From: Candidatus Nanopelagicaceae bacterium
GTDB lineage: Bacteria > Actinomycetota > Actinomycetes > Nanopelagicales > Nanopelagicaceae
Assembly: GCA_018883345.1 (NCBI GenBank)
Contig: VEQG01000001.1
Span: forward strand, 1 to 64,000
Direction of reading: 5' to 3'
Length of the DNA: 64,000 nucleotides
In this document: positions 9,689 to 21,736 of the stretch, piece by piece
How the letters are laid out: each line of letters starts with the position of its first letter
How positions within the stretch are numbered: position 1 is the stretch's first letter
Made by a program: the position numbers and the translations under genes
The notes under the pieces: model-generated
Told to the model about the DNA's origin: nothing
Seen by the model: the letters and a program-made list of their open reading frames with translations, nothing else
Database searches by the model: none

Positions 9689-10734
9689 GAGAAGTAGAGA
9701 TTGATTTAGCTGCCTTGAAGGCAAATTTGAAATTAATCAAAGCTCATGCCGGAGTTCCAGTGCTCGCAATTGTTAAAGCTGACGCATATGGACACGGATT
9801 GATACCTTGCGCAACTGCCGCAGTAGAAGCAGGTGCAGATTATTTAGGAGTTGCACTTCTCGAAGAGGCTTTTGCACTTCGAGAGGCTGGAATTAAAGCG
9901 CCAATTCTGGCTTGGCTAAACCCACCGGGATTGGATTATGAACGCGCAGTTGCAGCGGATATTGATTTAGGCGTTTCTTCGCTTGAAGTATTTGATGAAA
10001 TAAATGCAATTGATGGCGCACGTATTCATTTAAAGGTTGAGACCGGAATGGGCAGAAACGGATTCTCTACTGAATGGTCCGAATTAATGAATCGCGATTT
10101 AGTAAAAGTAGTAGGAGTAATGACTCATTTGGCCCGTGCGGATGAACCAAATGAAGCCCAAAATAATTTACAAATTGAAAACTTCAATATTCGCGTAAAT
10201 GAATTAAAGGAAAAGGGAATTTCTCCAATTCGCCATATTTCTAATACCGCGGCGACGCTTTCGAATCAATCGGCTCGCTTTGACATGGTTCGAGTAGGTA
10301 TCGCTATGTATGGTTTATCGCCATTAAATCGAGATCAATCACTTCAGCCGGTAATGAAAGTGCGCGCTAGATTAGTTTTGGTTAAAGAGATGCCAGCCAA
10401 TCATCCAATTGGTTATGGCGCAACCGCACATACAAAAAGTCCTACTAAAATTGGAATTGTTGGAATGGGTTACGCTGATGGTATTCCAAGAAATGCCAAC
10501 TCCGGTGCGGGTGTAACTTTTAATGGTCAGAGCGCAGCTATTATTGGCAGAGTTTCGATGGATCAATTCGCAGTAGATCTTGGCGCAGATTCAAAGGCAA
10601 AAACTGGCGATTGGGTTACGGTCATCGGTGAAAACTATGATGCCTATTCATGGGCAGATGCTTGTCAAACTATTCATTATGAAATTACCACCAGGATGGC
10701 ACCGCGCATCAAACGGAATTACAAAAATAAATGA
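9685..10734 (+). CDS. alr: Alanine racemase
   Basis: PLP enzyme making D-alanine for peptidoglycan. 349 residues, shorter than the common 365-380. The PLP lysine is in [11 protein letters not shown] (Lys31), the catalytic Tyr in [10 protein letters not shown], and MYGLSP and GRVSMDQ mark the barrel and C-terminal domains. Starts inside the acpS stop (ATGA) and overlaps tsaE by 4 bp. Confidence 0.96.
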   Translation: MREVEIDLAALKANLKLIKAHAGVPVLAIVKADAYGHGLIPCATAAVEAGADYLGVALLEEAFALREAGIKAPILAWLNPPGLDYERAVAADIDLGVSSLEVFDEINAIDGARIHLKVETGMGRNGFSTEWSELMNRDLVKVVGVMTHLARADEPNEAQNNLQIENFNIRVNELKEKGISPIRHISNTAATLSNQSARFDMVRVGIAMYGLSPLNRDQSLQPVMKVRARLVLVKEMPANHPIGYGATAHTKSPTKIGIVGMGYADGIPRNANSGAGVTFNGQSAAIIGRVSMDQFAVDLGADSKAKTGDWVTVIGENYDAYSWADACQTIHYEITTRMAPRIKRNYKNK

Positions 10735-11162
10735 AGATTGATTCCGCCGAAGCCATGCAGGAGCTAGGTCGAAAAATAGGGGCACATTTAAAAGTTGGTG
10801 ATGTAGTTGCCCTAGTTGGGCCGCTAGGTGCAGGCAAAACCGAGTTAACTAAAGGAATTGCAGCTGCTTTTGGCATAGAAGATGTAACTTCGCCTACTTT
10901 CGTAATCGCGCGCAGTTATCGATCTAATCCACCATTGATTCATATGGATGCTTATCGATTACTTGCAGGGGCAAATCCACTTTATGAGTTGGAAGATCTA
11001 GATCTGGATGCCGAGAAAGCGGTCATTATTATTGAATGGGGCGGCGAGTTAGTAGAGCAGATTTCAAACCAATATTTAGAGGTAAATATCAATCGCGATA
11101 GTGATGTCAGAGAAGTTACATTTGTTGGACATGGTTCGCGTTGGCAAGGATTTTCAGTATGA
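10731..11162 (+). CDS. tsaE: tRNA threonylcarbamoyladenosine synthesis ATPase TsaE
   Basis: P-loop ATPase of the TsaBDE complex that makes t6A37 on ANN-decoding tRNAs. 143 residues. Walker A is GPLGAGKTE (residues 30-38), followed by TSPTFVIARSY and the switch-like HMDAYRL; IIIEWGGEL matches the Walker B end. Overlaps alr and tsaB by 4 bp each, so the cluster is tightly coupled. Confidence 0.95.
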   Translation: MKIDSAEAMQELGRKIGAHLKVGDVVALVGPLGAGKTELTKGIAAAFGIEDVTSPTFVIARSYRSNPPLIHMDAYRLLAGANPLYELEDLDLDAEKAVIIIEWGGELVEQISNQYLEVNINRDSDVREVTFVGHGSRWQGFSV

Positions 11163-11737
11163 AAATCACTTTAGCTATCGATACCGCTACCTCGCGCACT
11201 CAATTTGCGCTACTTAAAGGCGAAACTTTAATTTGGCTGGAAATCGAAGATGGCGCGACCACGCATGGTGATGTTTTGGCAAAATTCGGAGCGAAAGCTG
11301 CTAAAGAAAGAATCGACCAAGTCATAGTTGGGATGGGACCTGGTCCTTTTACCGGACTTCGAACCGGAATTGTTTTTGCACAGAGTTTTGCTTTTGCGCA
11401 AGGTTTACCTATTCACGGAGTTTGCTCATTAGATGCTCTGGCTTTCGGGATTGAATTACCAGAATTTATTGTTGCTACCGATGCCAGAAGAAAAGAACTT
11501 TATTGGGCTAAGTATGTAAATGGCGCTCGTATCGGAAATCCACAAGTCAGCCTGCCAACAGAAATTCCAAACTTATCGAACACCCCAATATTTGGGGAGG
11601 GTGCGCTTAAGTACTCTTTAACCTCTTCAATCGAACATCTCTATCCAAATCTGATTTCATTTCCTAATTTGAGCGCGGTAGATAAACCAATGTATCTAAG
11701 GCATCCTGATGCAGTGGCAACGGTGGATCGAAAATGA
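11159..11737 (+). CDS. tsaB: tRNA threonylcarbamoyladenosine synthesis protein TsaB
   Basis: Non-catalytic partner of TsaD in t6A formation. The ORF track starts at a TTG (11141), but the ATG at 11159 overlapping the tsaE stop as ATGA gives the usual start MKITLAIDTATSRTQFALL, so 192 residues. The ASKHA-fold hallmark GMGPGPFTGLRTGIVFAQ is present near residue 60. Overlaps rimI by 4 bp. Confidence 0.94.
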   Translation: MKITLAIDTATSRTQFALLKGETLIWLEIEDGATTHGDVLAKFGAKAAKERIDQVIVGMGPGPFTGLRTGIVFAQSFAFAQGLPIHGVCSLDALAFGIELPEFIVATDARRKELYWAKYVNGARIGNPQVSLPTEIPNLSNTPIFGEGALKYSLTSSIEHLYPNLISFPNLSAVDKPMYLRHPDAVATVDRK

Positions 11738-12177
11738 TTTCATACCGCGAAGCAACACTTTTGGATATTCCAGTGCTGGTATCTCTTGATCGAGAATATT
11801 TCCCACATACTGCATGGCCAGCTGAGCAATTTCGGGGAGAGATTGGTCGTCCAACCAGATGTTTCTTAATTGCCGAAAGCGGCACAGAAGTCATCGCTTA
11901 TGCCGGTGCCTTTCTGCCTAATGCTGGCGGCGAAGGCGACATCATGACTATTGCAGTTAAGCCCGAACATCGAAGAATTGGCATCGCTAAAGAGTTAATT
12001 TCACGCTTAGAGAGCTGGGCAAAGGCGCGCGGTGCAATTGCGATGATGCTCGAAGTGGATGTCTCGAACGAGAGCGCCATATCTTTATATAAAAACCTAG
12101 GTTACGAAACACTTAATATTCGCAAGAATTACTATGGTTATGGGCGCGATGCACAAATTATGAGGCGGGGATTATGA
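11734..12177 (+). CDS. rimI: Ribosomal-protein-alanine N-acetyltransferase (RimI-type GNAT)
   Basis: 147-residue GNAT acetyltransferase; the acetyl-CoA loop is visible as [20 protein letters not shown], followed by the C-terminal strand [18 protein letters not shown]. RimI acetylates the N-terminus of ribosomal protein S18 and sometimes other proteins. Its place between tsaB and tsaD with ATGA overlaps on both sides is the common conserved order. Confidence 0.9.
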   Translation: MISYREATLLDIPVLVSLDREYFPHTAWPAEQFRGEIGRPTRCFLIAESGTEVIAYAGAFLPNAGGEGDIMTIAVKPEHRRIGIAKELISRLESWAKARGAIAMMLEVDVSNESAISLYKNLGYETLNIRKNYYGYGRDAQIMRRGL

Positions 12178-13175
12178 GTCTGGTACTCGGAATCGAAACC
12201 TCCTGTGATGAAACTGCCATTGGAATTGTTCGTGATCGCACTTTGCTTGCAAATGTAATTTCCTCAAGTATGGATGAACATGCGCGATTTGGTGGAGTAG
12301 TTCCAGAAATCGCTAGTCGAGCTCACCTAGAAGCATTCTTAAGTGTTTTACAACAAGCACTGCAAGATGCAAACGTGAAGCTATCAGATATTGATGCAAT
12401 TGCGGTTACTGAAGGTCCTGGGTTAATCGGTGCATTATTGGTCGGCGTAGCTGGTGCGACCGGACTTGCTACAGCTTTAGAAAAACCTCTCTATGGAGTA
12501 AATCATCTCTCCTCACATATCGCAGTTGATTATTTAACCCACCAAGAAGTTATTGAACCAACTATTGCGCTATTAGTAAGCGGTGGACACTCTTCAATTC
12601 TGCAAGTTAATGACATTACTAAAGACGTTAGAAAACTTGGCGCGACTATGGATGATGCAGCAGGTGAAGCATTCGACAAAATTGCTCGAATAATGAATTT
12701 AGGATTTCCTGGTGGACCAGCAATTGATCGCGAAGCAGCCTTTGGTGAAATTAATATTGATTTTCCACGTGGTCTAACTTCCGCCGAAGATTGGCGTACT
12801 CGACCATTTCATTTCTCTTTCTCTGGTCTAAAGACGGCGGTGGCTAGATATTTAGAACAGACCCCAACGCACAATCGTGCAGATGTTGCTGCTTCCTTCC
12901 AAGAAGCAGTAGTTGATGTGCTGCTACAAAAATCATTAAGAGCTTGCCAGGATTCCGGGATCGACCGCTTAGTAATCGCAGGTGGTGTAGCTGCTAATTC
13001 AAGGCTTCGCCAAGTTGCAGGTGAGCGATGCCAGAAGGCTGGAGTTAGGCTTCATATTCCAAGCCCGGGGCTCTGTACAGATAATGGGGCTATGGTGGCG
13101 AGCCTAGGATCTCTGATGCTCTCTGGCGGAATCGCGCCTAATGGAGCGTTAGCTGACTCTGCTTTGGCGCTATAG
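12174..13175 (+). CDS. tsaD: tRNA N6-adenosine threonylcarbamoyltransferase TsaD
   Basis: Catalytic subunit that transfers the threonylcarbamoyl group to A37 of tRNA. 333 residues. Begins [17 protein letters not shown]; metal ligands in NHLSSH (His111, His115); nucleotide-binding [10 protein letters not shown] and [10 protein letters not shown] are intact. Starts inside the rimI stop. Followed by a 112-bp gap carrying the groESL control region. Confidence 0.97.
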   Translation: MSLVLGIETSCDETAIGIVRDRTLLANVISSSMDEHARFGGVVPEIASRAHLEAFLSVLQQALQDANVKLSDIDAIAVTEGPGLIGALLVGVAGATGLATALEKPLYGVNHLSSHIAVDYLTHQEVIEPTIALLVSGGHSSILQVNDITKDVRKLGATMDDAAGEAFDKIARIMNLGFPGGPAIDREAAFGEINIDFPRGLTSAEDWRTRPFHFSFSGLKTAVARYLEQTPTHNRADVAASFQEAVVDVLLQKSLRACQDSGIDRLVIAGGVAANSRLRQVAGERCQKAGVRLHIPSPGLCTDNGAMVASLGSLMLSGGIAPNGALADSALAL

Positions 13176-13184
13176 CCCTCGATT

Positions 13185-13212
13185 TTGATTATTTACCCGT
13201 AATTATTAAATT
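13185..13212 (+). promoter_or_regulatory. Probable groESL promoter
   Basis: TTGATT (13185-13190), 16-nt spacer and TAAATT (13207-13212) lie immediately upstream of the CIRCE element, so the repressor site would cover the transcription start. The hexamers are imperfect. Confidence 0.5.
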
Positions 13213-13238
13213 TAGCACTGTAGACCCGCGAGTGCTAA
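13212..13238 (+). promoter_or_regulatory. CIRCE operator (HrcA binding site)
   Basis: TTAGCACTG, nine bases, then GAGTGCTAA. This matches the CIRCE consensus TTAGCACTC-N9-GAGTGCTAA at all but one position. It lies 50 bp upstream of groES. HrcA repression of groESL is well established for this element; hrcA itself is not in the window. Confidence 0.95.
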
Positions 13239-13287
13239 CGAGCGGGCAAGGCAGAAAAAATACAGATCACATGAAGGAGTCCATTCG

Positions 13288-13581
13288 ATGGCCGTATCAA
13301 TCAAGCCACTAGAAGACCGTATTGTCATTAAGCAAGGCACCGCAGAGCAGACAACTGCATCTGGTCTAGTTATTCCAGATACCGCTAAAGAGAAGCCACA
13401 GGAAGGCACTGTTGTTGCAGTTGGCCCAGGTCGATTTGATGATGGCGCTCGCGTACCAATGGATGTAAAGGTCGGCGATGTTGTTCTTTACAGCAAGTAC
13501 GGCGGAACTGAAGTTAAGTACAACAACGAAGAGTATTTAGTTCTATCAGCTCGCGACATTCTCGCAATCATCGAAAAGTAA
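13288..13581 (+). CDS. groES: Co-chaperonin GroES
   Basis: Heptameric lid of the chaperonin. 97 residues with [13 protein letters not shown] at the start, the mobile loop region [17 protein letters not shown] and [15 protein letters not shown] strong ribosome binding site (GAAGGAG) lies upstream of the ATG. Heat-shock controlled through the CIRCE element and cotranscribed with groEL, 14 bp downstream. Confidence 0.97.
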   Translation: MAVSIKPLEDRIVIKQGTAEQTTASGLVIPDTAKEKPQEGTVVAVGPGRFDDGARVPMDVKVGDVVLYSKYGGTEVKYNNEEYLVLSARDILAIIEK

Positions 13582-13589
13582 GGCGATAA

Positions 13590-15230
<1,641 letters not shown>

Positions 15231-15246
15231 GCATCAAATAATTACG

Positions 15247-15383
15247 AAAACCTCGGCAAAGCTGAGCTTCGAATGTCCAAGCAATTTGATTACTGAGCAA
15301 AGTGAATGGTTCCACGGAACCAATAACTCTCTTAACGTAATCGAGCAACTCGGACATCTACGCTCACTTTCCCGAGGTTTTTT
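15247..15383 (+). ncRNA. Candidate structured RNA ending in a terminator, groEL-guaB spacer
   Basis: A nested rod of about 40 base pairs can be drawn by eye: AAAACCTCGG/CCGAGGTTTT (15247-15256/15372-15381), AAAG/CTTT, TGAGC/GCTCA, ATGTCC/GGACAT (15273-15278/15352-15357), TTTGATTAC/GTAATCGAG (15285-15293/15337-15345, with G-U pairs), and the apical TGGTTC-CACG-GAACCA (15307-15322). Small, near-symmetric internal loops separate the helices, and the outer 3' strand runs into six Ts. No protein reading fits. It may be a small RNA, a leader for guaB, or an elaborate groESL 3' end. It resembles the 6S type in being a long interrupted rod, but no family was recognised. Confidence 0.55.
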
Positions 15384-15420
15384 AATTTCAACTACAAAAG
15401 ATAGGATGGCTGCTTATTGA

Positions 15421-17633
<2,213 letters not shown>

Positions 17634-17641
<8 letters not shown>

Positions 17642-19184
17642 TTCAAACTCGGGCGTACTAGTTGTTGATTTTGGTGCCCAATATGCGCAATTAATTGCGC
17701 GCCGAGTTCGAGAAGCAAATGTTTTCTCTGAAATTGTGCCATCACATATCTCTGCAGCAGAGGTAAAGACGAAAAACCCACAAGCAATTATTTTGTCTGG
17801 CGGCCCTGCTTCAGTTTATGAAGAGCATGCGCCAGCTTTCGATAATGAAATTCTAAAACTTGGAATCCCGGTCTTTGGAATTTGTTATGGATTTCAAGCT
17901 ATGGCTGCCGCACTTGGTGGAGTGGTAACCAAAACTGGAAAGTCAGAATTTGGTCGCACTCAACTAACTGCGAAAGATTCAAAAATTTTCAAAGATATCC
18001 CACTAAATCAATTAGTGTGGATGTCTCATGGCGATGCGGTGACCCAAGCACCAGCCGGCTTTACTGTTTGTGCAAATACTTCTGATACACCGGTAGCCGC
18101 ATTTGAGAATGAAAGTGCGCAATTAGCAGGAGTGCAGTTTCATCCAGAAGTCTTACATTCCGAATATGGTCAAACAATTCTGCATAACTGGCTAATTAAT
18201 ATCGCTAAATGCAATCCAACTTGGACCACTCAAAATATCGCTGAAGCTGAAATTGCAAAAGCTAAAGAAGTTATTGGCCAGAAGCGAGTAATTTGTGGAC
18301 TTTCAGGTGGAGTTGATTCGGCGGTTGCCGCTGCGATTATTCAGCGTGCGGTTGGCTCTCAACTTACCTGCGTCTTTGTAGATCACGGCCTTCTACGAAG
18401 TGGTGAAGCGGAGCAAGTAGAACGCGAATTTGTGGCAGCAACTGGCGTTGATTTAGTTGTTGTAGATGCCAAGAAACAATTCCTTGATGCGCTCTCTGGC
18501 GTTGAAGATCCAGAAGAGAAGCGCAAGATTATTGGTCGCGAATTTATCCGCAGCTTTGAGAAAGCTGCAAGAGATATCGCAGCTGATGGCGAAGTAGAAT
18601 TCTTAGTACAAGGAACGCTCTATCCCGATGTGGTCGAATCAGGTGGCGGTACCGGAACTGCGAATATCAAATCTCATCACAATGTCGGTGGATTACCGGA
18701 TGATTTAAAGTTTAAATTAGTTGAACCTTTGCGCACCCTATTCAAGGATGAAGTAAGACAGGTTGGTTTGCAGTTAGGACTTCCTGAAGAGATTATTTGG
18801 CGACAGCCATTCCCAGGCCCGGGGCTTGCAGTGCGAATTATCGGAGAGGTAACTTCAGATCGATTAGAAGTATTACGCCAGGCAGATTTAATCGTTCGCG
18901 AAGAGTTAAAGGTGGCTGGCCAAGATCGTGCAATTTGGCAATGTCCTGTCGTACTCCTGGCGGACGTTAGAAGTGTTGGCGTTCAAGGCGACGGACGAAC
19001 ATACGGACATCCAATCGTTTTGAGGCCAGTATCAAGTGAAGATGCAATGACTGCAGATTGGTCGAGATTGCCATATGAATTGCTTGAGAAAATTTCTACT
19101 CGAATTACCAACGAAGTCCGGGAAGTAAATCGTGTAGTTTTAGACATCACTAGTAAGCCACCTGGAACAATTGAGTGGGAGTAA
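17634..19184 (+). CDS. guaA: GMP synthase (glutamine-hydrolysing)
   Basis: Converts XMP to GMP with glutamine and ATP. 516 residues. Class-I glutaminase domain with nucleophile loop [10 protein letters not shown] (Cys84) and VQFHPEV; PP-loop ATP pyrophosphatase domain with [14 protein letters not shown]-terminal dimerisation domain ending in the canonical [12 protein letters not shown] start overlaps the guaB3 stop by 8 bp. Completes the guaB-guaB3-guaA operon. Confidence 0.97.
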
Positions 19185-19190
19185 AGGGAA

Positions 19191-19859
19191 ATGAAAAAGA
19201 AGTTATCCGCAGTCTTTGCAGCGCTATTGGTTAGCTCTGCGTTAGTAGTTATTTCAACTCCAGCGTCAGAAGCAGCAATTAAATGCGAGCAAGCTACCGC
19301 GAAGGCGCACACTCCTGGAAAAGTTGCACAACCAACCAAGGCCGCAAAGCCACTTCCTAAGAAATTTACCTTCAACACCAATTGTGGCGTAATTGAAGTT
19401 TCTTTAAATCAAAAGGCGCCAATTACGATTACATCTTTAGCGGCGTTAATTAAGGGCAAGTATTACGACAATTCGCTCTGTCATCGTTTAACTACCCAAG
19501 GTCTTTACGTTCTTCAATGTGGCGATCCAACTCTGACTGGAGCAGGAAATCCAACTGGTTGGAAGGGCTATAAAGATGAAAACTTACCTAAGAACGCTAA
19601 TAACAACTATCCAGCCGGCACTGTAGCTATGGCAAATTCAGGTCCAGGAACAAATGGTTCGCAAGTTTTCTTTGTTTACGAAAACACCACCCTTGGACCT
19701 AATTACACAATTTGGGGAAAGATCACTAAAGGCCTAGATATCGTTAGATTTATTGCTAAGCAAGGTGCGATTACGCAAGATGCAACTGGCAAAATTGTTT
19801 ACACCGGTGACGGCTTTACGGCTCAACCTGTACAAATTAAGAGCGCCAAAGTTTCCTAA
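19191..19859 (+). CDS. Secreted cyclophilin-type peptidyl-prolyl isomerase
   Basis: 222 residues: Sec signal peptide (MKKKLSAVFAALLVSSALVV... cleavage near PASEAA), a Lys/Pro/Ala-rich linker, then a cyclophilin domain from about residue 60 (YYDNSLCHRL, GTVAMANSGPGTNGSQVFFV). The Cys after the signal region is not in a good lipobox, so secretion without lipid anchoring is more likely. Expected to assist folding outside the membrane. Ribosome binding site AAAGGGA. Its 3' end overlaps the convergent FUSC-type gene by 23 bp. Confidence 0.88.
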   Translation: MKKKLSAVFAALLVSSALVVISTPASEAAIKCEQATAKAHTPGKVAQPTKAAKPLPKKFTFNTNCGVIEVSLNQKAPITITSLAALIKGKYYDNSLCHRLTTQGLYVLQCGDPTLTGAGNPTGWKGYKDENLPKNANNNYPAGTVAMANSGPGTNGSQVFFVYENTTLGPNYTIWGKITKGLDIVRFIAKQGAITQDATGKIVYTGDGFTAQPVQIKSAKVS

Positions 19860-20970
19860 ACCAGTTCTTCTTAATAATTTTTTGGTCAGCGGGTTCGTCT
19901 GGCGTTAAAACATCGGTAATAGCTGGTGAAGATTCGTCCAATGAATCGGCAATCACATCTAAATTGGAAATTATCGAAGCTAACTTAACGACAACTTCGC
20001 TATTAATTACATTAGTTTGCTTCATGAGTGAATCGCGAAGCACTGATGCTGAGGCACGTAAGTCATTTGCGGTGGCTTCAAGATCTTCACTTTCAGCTTT
20101 ATCCGCAACTGCATAACTTGCTGATGAGAGCGCTAACGCGACTTCTCTACGAATTCGCTCGGGCACGCCACCATCAATCGAGAGATCAAATAATGTGCGA
20201 GAAATTGAACGAACTTGAACAATAATATGTTCGGTAGATACCGCCCTTAAATAAAGCACTTCGGCTACCGCTAAATTATCGTTTGGCAACCACTTAGAAG
20301 AGCGCTTAGCTTCCAAAGCCTGGCCACGTAAATTTGGAATTGTTTCAACTAAATTTCTACCGCGCGCCAACCATCTACCTGCAGAAGCAGTATCAAAAGT
20401 TGAAGCAACACCTTCCGCCATATCTGAGAGCAAAGTAGCTGAGCGTTTGGTGTAGCTTCCTATTAATTCCAGGGTACGACCGGTTGGCGTTTTTGGGTGA
20501 GCATAAAAAGAGAAGATCACCGCAATGATTGCACCAATAAAAGTTTCACCAAGCCGTGTGAAAGCTTTATTTTCACTGATGCCCGGGCCAATAACAATTA
20601 ATGCGGTAACTGGCACATTTACCGATGCCACTTCACCAAGATGTAGAGCGCGTGCCGCAAAAGCGCCAAGCACTACCGTGGTAAAAATCGCGATGTTTCC
20701 AAAATCAAAGATTCCCACAGCAAGTAGCGCAACTGAAGCGCCAATAGCGGTACCAATTATTTGACCGAAACCTTCTCGGAAAGATTTATAGGTCGAAATA
20801 CGAATACTTAGGGCACATGCAATGGCTGCAATTAGCCCACCATTACTAATTACTAAATTACCAACTTGCCAAGCAACGGCGGAGGCCAAACCTGCGATTA
20901 ATACTTGGCGAATCCAATATCGACGCAATCTAATTGCATTGATAAATTCGCCATACCAATCAAGTTTCAT
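19837..20970 (-). CDS. FUSC / aromatic-acid-exporter-like membrane protein
   Basis: 377 residues with an N-terminal membrane half of about six segments (from YWIRQVLIAGLASAVAWQVG to about residue 150) and a long soluble helical C-terminal half. This is the layout of FUSC / aromatic acid exporter family proteins, including the early GGLIAAIACALSIRISTYKS pattern. Substrate unknown. It lies 4 bp after the PIG-L gene on the same strand, so probably the same transcript, and runs tail-to-tail into the cyclophilin gene. Confidence 0.7.
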   Translation of the reverse strand: MKLDWYGEFINAIRLRRYWIRQVLIAGLASAVAWQVGNLVISNGGLIAAIACALSIRISTYKSFREGFGQIIGTAIGASVALLAVGIFDFGNIAIFTTVVLGAFAARALHLGEVASVNVPVTALIVIGPGISENKAFTRLGETFIGAIIAVIFSFYAHPKTPTGRTLELIGSYTKRSATLLSDMAEGVASTFDTASAGRWLARGRNLVETIPNLRGQALEAKRSSKWLPNDNLAVAEVLYLRAVSTEHIIVQVRSISRTLFDLSIDGGVPERIRREVALALSSASYAVADKAESEDLEATANDLRASASVLRDSLMKQTNVINSEVVVKLASIISNLDVIADSLDESSPAITDVLTPDEPADQKIIKKNWFRKLWRS

Positions 20971-20974
20971 TTTA

Positions 20975-21706
20975 TTAATCTGTATTTACAATCTTAAATG
21001 CTTCAGCTAAGTGGCCAACTGGTAAGCCACCAACGCCGGCATTTCGCTCGGCCCATTCGCGGACCATCCGTTCTAGCTCTTTATTGTGCGCCGTTTGAGA
21101 AACATGCGCATTCAATGCAGCCATTTTCTTAGGAAATGTTTCAGTAATATCAACCCAATAATCAGGAGAGTGGTGCGCATAAACCCAGACCTCTTTTACG
21201 CGCCATGGTTCGAGACCTTCTTCATTCTTTAAATCCATGAATGCAAATGGATTTCTAGCATCTGGATAAACTGCTTGAATCGCTGCTTCTCCTGCTGCTA
21301 AGTGATCAGGGTGGCTCGCGCCAATTCGATCCCAATTTCTCTCTGGACTTTGAATCAACATGCGATCAGGTTTATGAATGCGAATTTGACGCACAATATC
21401 TTTGCGAAGCCCAATAGTAGGTTCGAGATGCCCATCGCGATAATTTAAAAAGATTACATCTTTAACACCCAATGCTCGTGCCGCATCACGTTGTTCACGC
21501 TGACGAGTTGCAGCCATCTCTTCTTGCGGAACGCCAGATTCTTCGCCGCCTTGATCTCCGTTTGTGCAGCAGACGTAGGTAATCTCAATGCCTTTCGCGG
21601 CAAGTTTTGCAACAGTTCCGCCTACGCCGAAATCGGCATCGTCAGGGTGCGCATTAACAACGAGTATGCGCGAAATCTCTTTATCGTCACGTGGTTCCAC
21701 GGGCAT
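20975..21706 (-). CDS. PIG-L (LmbE-like) family deacetylase
   Basis: 243 residues. The zinc site is visible as NAHPDDADFG near residue 18 and SHPDHLAAGEA further on. The family hydrolyses N-acetyl groups from amino sugars (MshB/Mca in mycothiol metabolism, PIG-L in GPI synthesis). Mycothiol-related or other GlcNAc-derived substrates are possible; no mshA/mshC lies in the window. GGGAG sits 5 nt before the ATG. Divergent from pcrA across only 30 bp and followed by the FUSC-type gene. Confidence 0.82.
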   Translation of the reverse strand: MPVEPRDDKEISRILVVNAHPDDADFGVGGTVAKLAAKGIEITYVCCTNGDQGGEESGVPQEEMAATRQREQRDAARALGVKDVIFLNYRDGHLEPTIGLRKDIVRQIRIHKPDRMLIQSPERNWDRIGASHPDHLAAGEAAIQAVYPDARNPFAFMDLKNEEGLEPWRVKEVWVYAHHSPDYWVDITETFPKKMAALNAHVSQTAHNKELERMVREWAERNAGVGGLPVGHLAEAFKIVNTD

Positions 21707-21722
21707 AGTCTCCCACGACCAA

Positions 21723-21728
21723 TAGACT
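21723..21728 (+). promoter_or_regulatory. -10 element for leaderless pcrA
   Basis: TAGACT followed by 8 nt and then the ATG, with no Shine-Dalgarno sequence. Same TAGACT-N8-ATG arrangement as at the nucleoside hydrolase gene. Confidence 0.45.
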
Positions 21729-21736
21729 CCTGCCTC

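Noticed and set aside
15307-15322. GGTTC-containing hairpin as a tRNA T-arm
   Set aside because: The loop is only CACG and no acceptor, D-arm or anticodon arm can be drawn; it is the apical hairpin of the larger rod.
21491-21736. N-terminal extension of the 829-residue helicase ORF
   Set aside because: It lies antisense to the PIG-L gene, has no family similarity, and the conserved PcrA N-terminus begins at 21737.
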